From an uncultured Burkholderiales bacterium (GTDB lineage Bacteria > Pseudomonadota > Gammaproteobacteria > Burkholderiales > Burkholderiaceae_C): DNA of 37,426 bases. A program made the translations under genes and the position numbers. The stretch lies in the NCBI GenBank assembly GCA_903949285.1, contig CAJAYT010000020.1, positions 1 to 37,426 on the forward strand, in the 5' to 3' direction. The stretch's first letter is position 1; the number at the start of each line of letters is the position of its first letter. Below the pieces are notes generated by a model. It searched no databases. It was given only the letters and a program-made list of their open reading frames with translations, and was not told the origin of the DNA. Positions 24,684 to 32,904 of the stretch are shown one piece after another.

Positions 24684-25991
24684 ATGTCTGACTCGTCTTC
24701 CACAAAAAAGAACGTACTCACTGACGCATTGGATCTTGCCAACGCTGCATCTATGCAAAGACGTACGCTTCTCAAAGGATCCGCTGGCATATTGGCCACG
24801 GGTATGTTCCCAGCTATTCACGCTCAAGAAAAAATTGTTTTGCGTTATTTGGGCACTGCCGTTAACCAAGACAAAGCCATTGGTGACAAATTCAAAGCCG
24901 ACACGGGCATTGAGATTCAATACGTCGCGGTGACCACAGATGATGTGACCAAACGTGCCGTGACTGCGCCCAACAGCTTTGACTTGATCGACACAGAATA
25001 CTTCTCATTGAAGAAAATCGTCCCAACCGGCAATCTCAAGGGCATTGATACCAAAAAGATCAAAAACGCTGACAAGATCACGACTCTCTTTACTGAGGGT
25101 AAAGTGGGTGGTAAGACCGTGGGCGAACAAGGGACTGCGCCTAAGAAAGTGATTTTCTTAGAGGGCGAGAAGAGCAAGGCTTTTGCAAAAAGCCCAACGC
25201 AGTTCATGTCCTTGATTCCAACCGTCTACAACGCCGATACTTTGGGCATTCGCCCTGATCTGATCAAGCGTCCCATCACATCTTGGGCTGAACTTTTGAA
25301 TCCTGAATTCAAAGGCAAAGCCGCCATTTTGAACATTCCATCGATTGGCATCATGGACGCGGCCATGGTGGTGGAAGCGATGGGTATTTACAAATATCCA
25401 GACAAAGGCAACATGACCAAGAAAGAGATTGATCTGACCATCAAAACTTTGATCGATGCCAAAAAAGCAGGTCAATTCAGAAGCTTGTGGAAAGACTTCA
25501 ATGAATCCGTCAACTTGATGGCCTCAGGTGAAGTGGTGATTCAATCCATGTGGTCCCCTGCGGTGACAGCCGTTCGCTCTAAAGGCATTGACTGTGTCTT
25601 CCAGCCTTTGAAAGAAGGATACAGAGCATGGGCAGCAGGCTTTGGATTGCCAGCCACCTTATCGGGTAGAAAATTGGATGGCGCCTATGAGTTTATCAAT
25701 TGGTTCCTTGACGGCTGGGCGGGTGCTTATTTGAATCGCCAAGGCTACTACAGCGCGGTGCTCGATACAGCCAAATCAAAGATGGAAAGCTACGAATGGG
25801 CCTATTGGATGGAGGGCAAAGCCGCCACCAAGGACATCTTAAGCCCCCATGGTGACGTGCTGGCCAAAACAGGCTCAGTGCGCGATGGTGGAAGCTATGA
25901 AAACCGCATGGGCGGCATCGCATGCTGGAATGCAGTGATGGACGAGAACAACTACATGGTCCAGAAATGGAACGAGTTTGTTGCGGCTTGA
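24684..25991 (+). CDS. ABC transporter periplasmic substrate-binding protein, PotD-like
   Basis: The 435-residue protein starts at an ATG with AAGGAG 8 nt upstream. The N-terminal signal contains RRTLLKGSAGILATGMFPA (about 19-37) and ends at HAQE, a twin-arginine-like leader. The mature part resembles PotD/PotF-type (SBP_bac family 8) proteins, with LRYLGTAVNQDKAIGDKFKADTGI and IQSMWSPAVTAVRSKGID. It should capture the substrate and deliver it to the permeases. It is larger than E. coli PotD (about 350), and the ligand cannot be read from sequence. Nearby enzymes suggest a nitrogen-rich compound. Confidence 0.88.
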   Translation: MSDSSSTKKNVLTDALDLANAASMQRRTLLKGSAGILATGMFPAIHAQEKIVLRYLGTAVNQDKAIGDKFKADTGIEIQYVAVTTDDVTKRAVTAPNSFDLIDTEYFSLKKIVPTGNLKGIDTKKIKNADKITTLFTEGKVGGKTVGEQGTAPKKVIFLEGEKSKAFAKSPTQFMSLIPTVYNADTLGIRPDLIKRPITSWAELLNPEFKGKAAILNIPSIGIMDAAMVVEAMGIYKYPDKGNMTKKEIDLTIKTLIDAKKAGQFRSLWKDFNESVNLMASGEVVIQSMWSPAVTAVRSKGIDCVFQPLKEGYRAWAAGFGLPATLSGRKLDGAYEFINWFLDGWAGAYLNRQGYYSAVLDTAKSKMESYEWAYWMEGKAATKDILSPHGDVLAKTGSVRDGGSYENRMGGIACWNAVMDENNYMVQKWNEFVAA

Positions 25992-26015
25992 TCGTCAACT
26001 CTTGAGCTGACCCAA

Positions 26016-26936
26016 ATGAACATGAACTCTTCCATTCAAATTACGGGTCAAGCTCAATCCGATTTGTCAAAAGGGCAGGTTTCGCCCTTTTGGCAAATCA
26101 CACCCTTTAACTGTGTTTTTATTCTCTTCTTTATCGTTCCTCTCCTTTTGATCCTGATGGTGAGTTTTTGGGATTTCAACGAGTATGAGATATTGCCTGA
26201 CTTTACTTTTAAAAACTACCTCTCAATTTTTGATGGATGCCTCAACACCCAAGAAATGTGTGTGACGCTCAAAACGTATCTATCCACCTTTAAATTTTGC
26301 TTCACGGTGTGGTTGTCAACGCTATTGATTGGTTTTACCTTGGCCTACTACTTGGCCTTTCACATCCAATCCGTGGCTGTTCAAACCGCCCTCTTTGCCA
26401 TTTGTACCATTCCCTTTTGGACGTCCAATGTGATCCGAATGATCTCTTGGATCCCCCTTCTTGGGCGCAATGGCTTGGTCAACAAGGCCTTGGTCGAGTC
26501 GGGTTTGGCGCAAGCACCCGTTGAGTGGCTTTTGTTTTCGAATTTTTCGGTGATTTTGGCCTTTATCCATCTCTACACCATGTTCATGATTGTGCCCATT
26601 TTCAACTCGATGATGCGCATCGATAAAAGCTTGATTGAAGCGGCCAGCGACAGTGGGGCAAGCAAATGGCAAACCATTTGGAATGTGATTTTGCCGCTTT
26701 CTAAAACAGGCATCATCATCGGTTCGATTTTTATCATCACCATTGTGATGGGAGATTTTGTGACGGTTGGCGTCATGGGAGGACAACAAATCGCCTCCAT
26801 TGGCAAGATCATTCAAGTCGAAACATCCTACCTTCAGTTCCCACTTGCCGCGGCCAATGCGGTCATCTTGCTCAGCATTGTGCTCATGATGATTTGGGCT
26901 TTGACGCGCATGGTCGATATTCGCAAGGAGCTCTAA
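26016..26936 (+). CDS. ABC transporter permease, PotB-like
   Basis: The 306-residue protein has six membrane segments and the EAA loop EAASDSGASKWQTIWNVILPLSKTGI (about 209-234) that docks to the ATPase. The first segment (FILFFIVPLLLILMVSFWDF) follows a cytosolic stretch of about 30 residues, and a sizeable periplasmic loop comes after it. It forms the channel with the following gene, whose start is one base after this stop. Confidence 0.9.
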   Translation: MNMNSSIQITGQAQSDLSKGQVSPFWQITPFNCVFILFFIVPLLLILMVSFWDFNEYEILPDFTFKNYLSIFDGCLNTQEMCVTLKTYLSTFKFCFTVWLSTLLIGFTLAYYLAFHIQSVAVQTALFAICTIPFWTSNVIRMISWIPLLGRNGLVNKALVESGLAQAPVEWLLFSNFSVILAFIHLYTMFMIVPIFNSMMRIDKSLIEAASDSGASKWQTIWNVILPLSKTGIIIGSIFIITIVMGDFVTVGVMGGQQIASIGKIIQVETSYLQFPLAAANAVILLSIVLMMIWALTRMVDIRKEL

Positions 26937-26937
26937 G

Positions 26938-27813
26938 ATGAAACGCAATTCAGAGTTTTTAATCTTATCGATTTTCTTTGCTTTGTTCGTTCTCTTTCTC
27001 TATGGACCAATGTTCATCATCTTTTTATTGAGCTTTCAAGGACCAGAAGGGGGGTTGACTTTTCCAATGAACGGCGTGTCCACGCACTGGTTTGAAAAAC
27101 TCGTTCAAGGCATGGGCACCGTTGACATCGCAGCAGCACTCGAGAGATCTGCGTACCTTGGTTTTTGGGTCACCCTCATTACAGTTGTTTTCTCTGTATT
27201 GGCCGGATTGGCTTTCAGAAAAAATCTCAAAGGCGCGAACATCATTTTCTACACGGCTATTGCAAGCTTGATCATGCCCTCCATCATCGTCTCCCTTGGT
27301 ATTGGGCTTGAGTTTAGGTTGCTGGACAATGCCATCAAATGGATACTAGCTGCAATGAACATGACAGAGACCTTGGAGTCTTACGGCACCTCTTTAGGAC
27401 TTTACACATCGGCCTTGGGTGCCCATCTCTCTTGGACACTGCCCTTTGGTTTGCTCGTCATGTTTGCGGTCTTCAATCGATTCAATCCTGCCTACGAGGA
27501 GGCCGCAAGGGACTTGCGTGCAACGCCTTGGCAGACTTTTCGATACGTCGTACTTCCATTGATTTCCTCCTCGGTGATTGGCGTGGGTATGTTTGGCTTT
27601 ACCTTAAGCTGGGATGAAATTGCCAGAACGTCTCAAGCCATCGGGGACGTCAACACTCTCCCCCTTGAACTTCAAGGACTGACCACCACCGTAACAGACC
27701 CCTCGATTTATGCACTCGGGACCGCAACATCAGCGATATCCCTGGCGGTCATGGCTTGCGCAATGCTTGTTGCCAAATGGATCAATAAAAAGCAATTTAA
27801 AGCCACATCATGA
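26938..27813 (+). CDS. ABC transporter permease, PotC-like
   Basis: The 291-residue membrane protein has an AAGGAG site inside the end of the previous gene. The EAA loop reads EEAARDLRATPWQTFRYVVLPLISSSVIG (about 184-212), and a hydrophobic first segment (FALFVLFLYGPMFIIFLLSF) is typical of PotC. It pairs with the PotB-like permease. The stop overlaps the start of the GntR gene in an ATGA, so regulator and transporter are translationally coupled. Confidence 0.9.
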   Translation: MKRNSEFLILSIFFALFVLFLYGPMFIIFLLSFQGPEGGLTFPMNGVSTHWFEKLVQGMGTVDIAAALERSAYLGFWVTLITVVFSVLAGLAFRKNLKGANIIFYTAIASLIMPSIIVSLGIGLEFRLLDNAIKWILAAMNMTETLESYGTSLGLYTSALGAHLSWTLPFGLLVMFAVFNRFNPAYEEAARDLRATPWQTFRYVVLPLISSSVIGVGMFGFTLSWDEIARTSQAIGDVNTLPLELQGLTTTVTDPSIYALGTATSAISLAVMACAMLVAKWINKKQFKATS

Positions 27814-28517
27814 GCGAGGAAATTCACAACACGTCCGACCATGAAATCTATGATCGCGTGATCTCGGCGATCTTGGATCACCGACTGCAACCGGGAACAA
27901 AGCTCTCGGAAACTAAACTGGCCGAAGCCTTTGGCGTGTCTAGGACCCGAATTCGACCCGTCTTGGTACGATTGGCCAATGAGCAAGTGGTCAATCTAAC
28001 GCACAACAAGGGTGCGACCATCGTTGAGCCCACTGAGATCGAAGCCAGAGAGGTCTTTTTACTCAGACGACTGATCGAACCCGTTTTGATTGAGCTCTTT
28101 ATCAAGCAGGCCAGCGACAAGGACATTCTTGCCTTAAAAGACTCTCTTGAAGAGGAGTTGAACGCCATTTCCACGGCAGACATTCGAAAATCTATTCGAC
28201 TGTCGGGTGATTTTCATTTATTGATCGCTCAAGGCTCAAAAAACTCCACCATGTATCGAACACTCAAAGAGTTGATCTCACGCACGTCTTTGATTCTCAT
28301 GGCTTACAACAACCCAAGCGACTATTTGGCCGTCGACTCAAAAACCTGCACCTGTTCGGATCACCGATTATTGCTCGATGCCATCAAGCTCAAGGACATT
28401 GAAACTGCCAAAAGGTTAATGATCAGCCACTTGATCGAATTAGAGAGCAACATTCAGTTCAAGCGCCAGACTGAAGACAAGGCCGACTTGCACTTGATCT
28501 TTAAAAATGCAGCATAA
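27810..28517 (+). CDS. GntR-family transcriptional regulator (FCD domain)
   Basis: The 235-residue protein has an N-terminal winged helix with SETKLAEAFGVSRTRIRPVLVRLANEQVV (about 33-61) and a C-terminal all-helical FCD ligand-binding domain (about 85-215). The domain shows LRRLIEPVLIELF, GDFHLLIAQGSKN and a late HRLLLDAI, with histidines that usually hold a metal. Such regulators repress catabolic operons until the substrate or an intermediate binds. It is inside the operon it probably controls; candidate operators lie at 23509-23539 and 32357-32375. Confidence 0.92.
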   Translation: MSEEIHNTSDHEIYDRVISAILDHRLQPGTKLSETKLAEAFGVSRTRIRPVLVRLANEQVVNLTHNKGATIVEPTEIEAREVFLLRRLIEPVLIELFIKQASDKDILALKDSLEEELNAISTADIRKSIRLSGDFHLLIAQGSKNSTMYRTLKELISRTSLILMAYNNPSDYLAVDSKTCTCSDHRLLLDAIKLKDIETAKRLMISHLIELESNIQFKRQTEDKADLHLIFKNAA

Positions 28518-28523
28518 AACAAC

Positions 28524-29291
28524 ATGAAACGGTTCCTCGTCATCAATCCCAATACGACTGAAGATGTCACGCAGTTGCTCAAGAGCAGCATGCTACAGTT
28601 TTCAAGCACCCGCATTGAGATTGAAACTGTCACGGCCTCTTTTGGCGCCAATTACATTGCCGATGAGGCCAGCTATGTCATTGCCTCTTACTCGGTCCTT
28701 GACAGTTGGTCCAAAAGCCTTGAGTCAGATCGCATTGACTTTGACCACATCCTGATTGGCTGCTTTGGCGACCCCGGGCTGCATGCCTTGAAAGAATGCA
28801 GTCGCATTCCCGTGACAGGACTGGCGCATGCCTCCTTCTTAAAAGCAAGTCAGTACGGCTCTTTTGGAGTGGTGACGGGTGGCCAAAAATGGGGGCCCAT
28901 GATCGAGCGCTTGGCTGGCGCCTTGGATTTTGGCAATTCACTCAAAGTGGTGTCCACACTCAATGAAACTGGCCTCTTCTTTATGCAGAACCCGCGAGCC
29001 GGCGAAGAGCTCTTGATTCAGGCGTGCAACAAAGCCATCGACGAATACGGCTTGGACTGCGTGATCATTGGTGGCGCCGGTTTGACGGGCTTTGGACAAA
29101 GAATTCAATCTAGGGTTAAAGCCCCATTGATCGATTGTGTGCAAGCGGCACTTGAGGTGATGTGCGAACCCGCCCAATCAATGAATACACAAGACTGTAT
29201 TTCTCCTCGCTTGACTTTGACGAAAGTCACACAATCCTTGCAGATGCTTCATACAAGAAGCAACAAGCCTGCTCAGGAGTCGCTGAATTGA
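28524..29291 (+). CDS. Asp/Glu/hydantoin racemase-family protein with one catalytic cysteine replaced
   Basis: This 255-residue enzyme of the hydantoin/allantoin racemase group begins KRFLVINPNTTEDVT, the family hallmark. The first active-site cysteine is present as C80 in LIGCFGDPGL. The second, normally in a GCAG-type loop, is replaced: the loop reads IIGGAG with glycine at 184. Two-base racemisation by the usual mechanism would then be impaired. A decarboxylase or isomerase activity, as in other one-cysteine members of the superfamily, or a different base, is possible. It is the last enzyme gene before the porin; with the PuuE-like hydrolase it suggests hydantoin or allantoin chemistry. 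Confidence 0.82.
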   Translation: MKRFLVINPNTTEDVTQLLKSSMLQFSSTRIEIETVTASFGANYIADEASYVIASYSVLDSWSKSLESDRIDFDHILIGCFGDPGLHALKECSRIPVTGLAHASFLKASQYGSFGVVTGGQKWGPMIERLAGALDFGNSLKVVSTLNETGLFFMQNPRAGEELLIQACNKAIDEYGLDCVIIGGAGLTGFGQRIQSRVKAPLIDCVQAALEVMCEPAQSMNTQDCISPRLTLTKVTQSLQMLHTRSNKPAQESLN

Positions 29292-29482
29292 ATACAAAGT
29301 TTTTCACAATAGACACACCATTTTTAGAGATGCCATGCGTCTCAATCCCGCATTTTTTGAGAATTTAAAGAAGTAAATTGCTTTTAATTTTTGAAAAATA
29401 ACGCTGATTTGAGTAGTTAAAAATGATATTTGAATCAGTGAACAAGAAGTGATCATTTTATTTAAAACCTTATGAGGAAAAC

Positions 29483-30568
29483 ATGCAATCTAAAATCAAA
29501 CTCACCGCTTTAGCAGCTGCCTTGTGTGCTTGTGGTTTTGTCAATGCTCAATCTGCGGCACCAAGCGTGACCGTGTTCGGTATCGTTGATGCAGGTATCT
29601 CTTCAACATCCAACACAGGCAATGGTTCACAAACCACCTCAGGAGCAGTCAGCTCGATCTTGGGTGTATCGGCAATTGGTTTCAAAGGCGACAAAGACCT
29701 GGGCGATGGTTTGACGGGTTTCTTTAACTTCATGGTTGGCTTCAATCCAACAACTGGAAAACTGTCTGACTCAACCACACTCTTTTCAAGAAACGCTTAT
29801 ATTGGCTTGAGCAGCTCTATGGGAAGCCTCTCCATTGGCAAACAATGGGACTTGAATGACGACTGGCTCGTTGGTAGCGTTTTTAAAGGTGGCTACAACG
29901 CTGGTGCAGTGTTCAAGTTCTCTGAGTTTGATGCAGTGAGCGACTTGTACAACAACACCATCAAATACGTTACACCCGTGTCTGGTGGTCTCCAAGGTGC
30001 TGTGATGTACGGCTCTAACATTAGTGGCACCAACACACCCACAACAGCAGGTTCTCTGACCAACATCGGCGTCAAATACGCTGCAGGCCCATTGATGGTA
30101 GCTGGAACTTATTTTTCTGAGTCCAGCATAACCAGCACATCAAGCACTTACAAACTCACCACATTAGGTGCAAGCTATGCATCCGGCGCTGTTAAAGGTA
30201 GACTCGGTTATGCTACAGCAACAACAGACGGTGGAGTGTCTTACGTCTCCTTGGGTACAGTTGGCCAAACCAACACAGCCAATGTAGTTGACGTGGGCGT
30301 GGATTATTCAGTCTCTCCCCAGTTGACTCTTTCTTTGGACCAACTCTCCAGAAAGAACACCACACTGAACAATTCCTCCAATATCACTCGATTTTTGGCC
30401 ATGTATGCTTGGAAGCCCAATACAACGCTTGTCTTTAACGTTGCTAACTTGACCAACTCTAGCAATGCAACGGAGTCCTTGCTTGCCACCCAAGCCGGTA
30501 CAACGGGTGGCGGATATGCAGGCAAATCACAGCAAGCTATTGCGGCAGGTGTTCGCTTTAGCTTCTAA
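29483..30568 (+). CDS. Gram-negative trimeric porin (betaproteobacterial type)
   Basis: The 361-residue outer-membrane porin has a classical signal peptide (MQSKIKLTALAAALCACGFVNAQ) and the family's mature start SVTVFGIVDAGI. It also has GFKGDKDLGDGLTGFFNF, FSRNAYIGLSSSMGSLSIGKQ and a terminal phenylalanine in GVRFSF. It forms a 16-strand barrel for diffusion of small solutes. GAGGA stands 5 nt before the ATG. It follows the racemase gene after 191 nt and is closed by a very strong terminator, so it may be the last gene of the operon or have its own promoter. It would supply the outer-membrane step for the ABC system. Confidence 0.93.
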   Translation: MQSKIKLTALAAALCACGFVNAQSAAPSVTVFGIVDAGISSTSNTGNGSQTTSGAVSSILGVSAIGFKGDKDLGDGLTGFFNFMVGFNPTTGKLSDSTTLFSRNAYIGLSSSMGSLSIGKQWDLNDDWLVGSVFKGGYNAGAVFKFSEFDAVSDLYNNTIKYVTPVSGGLQGAVMYGSNISGTNTPTTAGSLTNIGVKYAAGPLMVAGTYFSESSITSTSSTYKLTTLGASYASGAVKGRLGYATATTDGGVSYVSLGTVGQTNTANVVDVGVDYSVSPQLTLSLDQLSRKNTTLNNSSNITRFLAMYAWKPNTTLVFNVANLTNSSNATESLLATQAGTTGGGYAGKSQQAIAAGVRFSF

Positions 30569-30610
30569 TTTATTTTTCTTATTTAGTTTCTTGTTTTTGT
30601 TCTCCGATTG

Positions 30611-30647
30611 GGTCCTGTTGAGCTACTACTCAACAGGACCTTTTTTT
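30611..30647 (+). terminator. Strong intrinsic terminator after the porin
   Basis: A perfect 12-bp stem pairs GGTCCTGTTGAG with CTCAACAGGACC around a 6-nt loop, directly followed by seven T bases. It ends the plus-strand porin operon. Confidence 0.95.
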
Positions 30648-30657
30648 CGAACCGTTT

Positions 30658-30671
30658 GGCACTTAAGTGCC
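30658..30671. repeat. Perfect 14-bp palindrome downstream of the GGT gene
   Basis: GGCACTTAAGTGCC lies 16 nt past the gamma-glutamyltransferase stop on the minus strand. It may act as a weak terminator for that gene; no T-run follows. Confidence 0.4.
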
Positions 30672-30686
30672 ACTCGCACGGAGTGA

Positions 30687-32288
30687 TCATGAGACTTTGA
30701 TGGCCAAACCGTCACTTCTTGGGTCATGTGCTCCCTGCACATTGCCTTGTTGATCAACCAAAATCGCACCAGGGTGACCCATCAAGGGATTGAGAGCGCT
30801 CAGGACTTCGAGTTTGTGATCCATTAGTTCGAGCGAGGTCATAACACTTGCGCCCACATTTTCTTCAATTTTTAAATTCTCGGTACTGCTGGAGAAAGTT
30901 TTACCAAGCAAAAACCTTGGTGACGACAATGCAGTCAAAGGTGTCATGTCGTAGTCAATCAAACGCGTCAAAATGGCGGCTAACGTTTGTGGTTGTCCAT
31001 CAGCTCCTTGAGTGCCGTAGATGATCTTAGCGCCATTGTCTTTTAAATAGAGACCAGGATTCAATGTGTGAAAAGGCCTTTTCCCGGGCCTTAAGACATT
31101 GGGATGTGTGGGATCAAGGCTAAACGCTGCTCCACGGTTGTGCCAAATTATCCCCGTATCCCCAATAACCACGCCACTACCCCAGTCAAAGTAGACCGTT
31201 GCGAGCAATGACACACTGTTACCCATGGCATCAACGGTCCCTACAAAAACGGTATCTCCACGTTGAAAGACATCGGGCCAGGACCTGGCTTTTTTTAAGT
31301 CAACTTGTTGGGAGAGTTTTTTTAGATGATCCAAGCTCAAGAGCCAGTCAATGGGAACATAAGCAAAATCAGGATCACCCAAAAAGCGATTTCGATCGAT
31401 GAATGCAAGTTTGATGGCCTCAATCAACAAATGGTAATGATTGGCACTACCTTCTTGAATCTTTTGAAGATCAAATTGATTCAATATACCCATAATCTCA
31501 AGGGTAGTTACACCTTGCGTGGGTGGCGGGTGAGCATAAAGAGTCCCCTGGCGGTAACGAATTTTAAGAGCAGGCTCTACTCGAGCCTTAGTAATAGCAA
31601 GGTCGTCCAAATCCAATGGGCCCCCGACTTCTTTAAAATGACATGCAAACTCTTTGGCAAGCTCACCCATGTAAAAATCTTGTGAGCCACTATGAGCCAC
31701 TCGACTCAATGTGTGAGCCAAGTCTGCTCTTCTGACGTATTGTTCCGATTTGTAAGGTAAACCAGAGGGGTCTGTAAAATGTTCAAAAATATCTCGTAAT
31801 TGTGATTTTTCTTGTTCGCGAAATCCAAGCCAAAAACGCTCTGACTCTGAAATCTCAAAACCATTTCTTGCCAACTCAATTGATGGGTCAAACAAGTCTT
31901 TCCAGCGTTTGCGACCATGCAATTTTTTGCAGCTATATTCAAATGCATTTTCATAGGCACTCAACGCCCCAGCGCTCGTGAGCATGGAACGTGGCCCACG
32001 GGTAGGCAATTGCGATTCATACCCCGTAATATTTCTGGCCGATTGACCTATGCCTGAAATAGATATCACCTCACCGTCTTTACCTGAGACCAAAAGGAAA
32101 GCATCTCCTCCTAAACCACAAAAATGGGGATAGGTAACACCCAGTGCAATGGCAACAGCAACGGCAGCTTCAACCGCGTTGCCACCTGAACGTAATATCG
32201 AAGCTCCAATTTCACTCGCCAATGCACTTGGACTGGTTACCATTCCCGAAGGTATGGAGTTTGTATGACTTCTTTGGGAATAATTCAT
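30687..32288 (-). CDS. Gamma-glutamyltransferase family protein (YwrD-like, no signal peptide)
   Basis: The protein has 533 residues from the ATG at 32288; the frame is open to a TTG at 32375, but those 29 residues overlap an operator-like palindrome and lack a ribosome site. The N-terminal signature is MVTSPSALASEIGASILRSG, then GGNAVEAAVAVAIALGVTYPHFCGLGGDAF. The autoprocessing threonine is the T of GDTVFVGTVD (codon at 31251-31253), the first residue of the small subunit. A GGT normally reads TT here; the second is a valine. Absence of a signal peptide points to a cytosolic form like YwrD. It may release glutamate from gamma-glutamyl compounds or cleave a related amide; its place suggests a role in the same catabolic pathway. 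Confidence 0.85.
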   Translation of the reverse strand: MNYSQRSHTNSIPSGMVTSPSALASEIGASILRSGGNAVEAAVAVAIALGVTYPHFCGLGGDAFLLVSGKDGEVISISGIGQSARNITGYESQLPTRGPRSMLTSAGALSAYENAFEYSCKKLHGRKRWKDLFDPSIELARNGFEISESERFWLGFREQEKSQLRDIFEHFTDPSGLPYKSEQYVRRADLAHTLSRVAHSGSQDFYMGELAKEFACHFKEVGGPLDLDDLAITKARVEPALKIRYRQGTLYAHPPPTQGVTTLEIMGILNQFDLQKIQEGSANHYHLLIEAIKLAFIDRNRFLGDPDFAYVPIDWLLSLDHLKKLSQQVDLKKARSWPDVFQRGDTVFVGTVDAMGNSVSLLATVYFDWGSGVVIGDTGIIWHNRGAAFSLDPTHPNVLRPGKRPFHTLNPGLYLKDNGAKIIYGTQGADGQPQTLAAILTRLIDYDMTPLTALSSPRFLLGKTFSSSTENLKIEENVGASVMTSLELMDHKLEVLSALNPLMGHPGAILVDQQGNVQGAHDPRSDGLAIKVS

Positions 32289-32356
32289 GAAAGCAAGATT
32301 CAAAATTTCCACCAACATTAAACCCAGGCAGAGCAAAAACCGCCCCACCCCGCAAC

Positions 32357-32375
32357 TTGTATCATAATGATACAA
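32357..32375. promoter_or_regulatory. 19-bp palindromic operator upstream of GGT
   Basis: TTGTATCATAATGATACAA is a perfect palindrome around one central base, 69 nt upstream of the chosen GGT start. The TTGTAT/ATACAA ends recall GntR/FCD sites and the TGTATACA palindrome at 23532. Control by the operon's regulator is inferred. Confidence 0.6.
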
Positions 32376-32384
32376 AATGCCCAG

Positions 32385-32403
32385 TTACACAGTTTATTAC
32401 ACA
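32385..32403. repeat. Paired TTACACA element, right copy
   Basis: TTACACAGTTTATTACACA again has two TTACACA units 12 bp apart. It is the partner of 22212-22230 at the other edge of the cassette. Confidence 0.7.
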
Positions 32404-32456
32404 GGCTCGTTTTTTTGATTTAACGCATTGATTTATATTGATATTTGGCGAGCCTG
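32402..32456. repeat. 8-bp inverted repeat at the right edge of the cassette
   Basis: CAGGCTCG (32402-32409) and CGAGCCTG (32449-32456) flank 39 AT-rich bases that begin with seven T. Just beyond, at 32462-32472, is CTGTTAATCCG, identical to the anticodon-loop region of tRNA-Asn. Together these could be recombination-site remnants. Confidence 0.4.
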
Positions 32457-32531
32457 GATTCCTGTTAATCCGTACCATCCAACTACGCAACGAACCAGAA
32501 CAACTTAAAAGTGGGTGGACTAGGTGGGCTA

Positions 32532-32723
32532 TTAAGCCTTCAAACCTCTCATGTCGCCGTAGATGCGCGCTGCAGGACGGCTCTTTTGTTCGGCCTCTTG
32601 AGCGACTTGTGCTCGTAGACGATCAAAGGATGCTTTGATTTTAGAAGCCTCGTAAGAGACCTTCAAAAATCGTTGTTCAAATCTCAAAACCAACGAGTCA
32701 GCCGATTGTGTGGATTTTTCCAT
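32532..32723 (-). CDS. Small hypothetical helical protein
   Basis: The protein has 63 residues from the ATG at 32723, preceded by AAGGT at good distance; an ATG at 32744 in the same frame has no such site. It is charged and likely helical (LVLRFEQRFLKVSYEASKIKASFDRLRAQVAQEAEQ, which I do not recognise), without signal or membrane segment. It has no operon partner. Function unknown. Confidence 0.5.
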   Translation of the reverse strand: MEKSTQSADSLVLRFEQRFLKVSYEASKIKASFDRLRAQVAQEAEQKSRPAARIYGDMRGLKA

Positions 32724-32904
32724 TTTTCTTACCTTAGTAATCAATGGATGTTCAACGCATCAGGCTTAGAGTTGGTGCACATAAATTCAAAATATTTTCA
32801 AATAAATTCACAAATAACATCAAATTAATACTATATAGCTATTAATATGAAGAAATGAACCAAAAAGGGGGCTCAAATACATGAAAATTAAGCACCAATA
32901 TCGG

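Noticed and set aside
26322..26948. 208-codon minus-strand frame opposite the PotB-like permease
   Set aside because: Histidine- and asparagine-rich translation is typical of the antisense of a membrane-protein gene.
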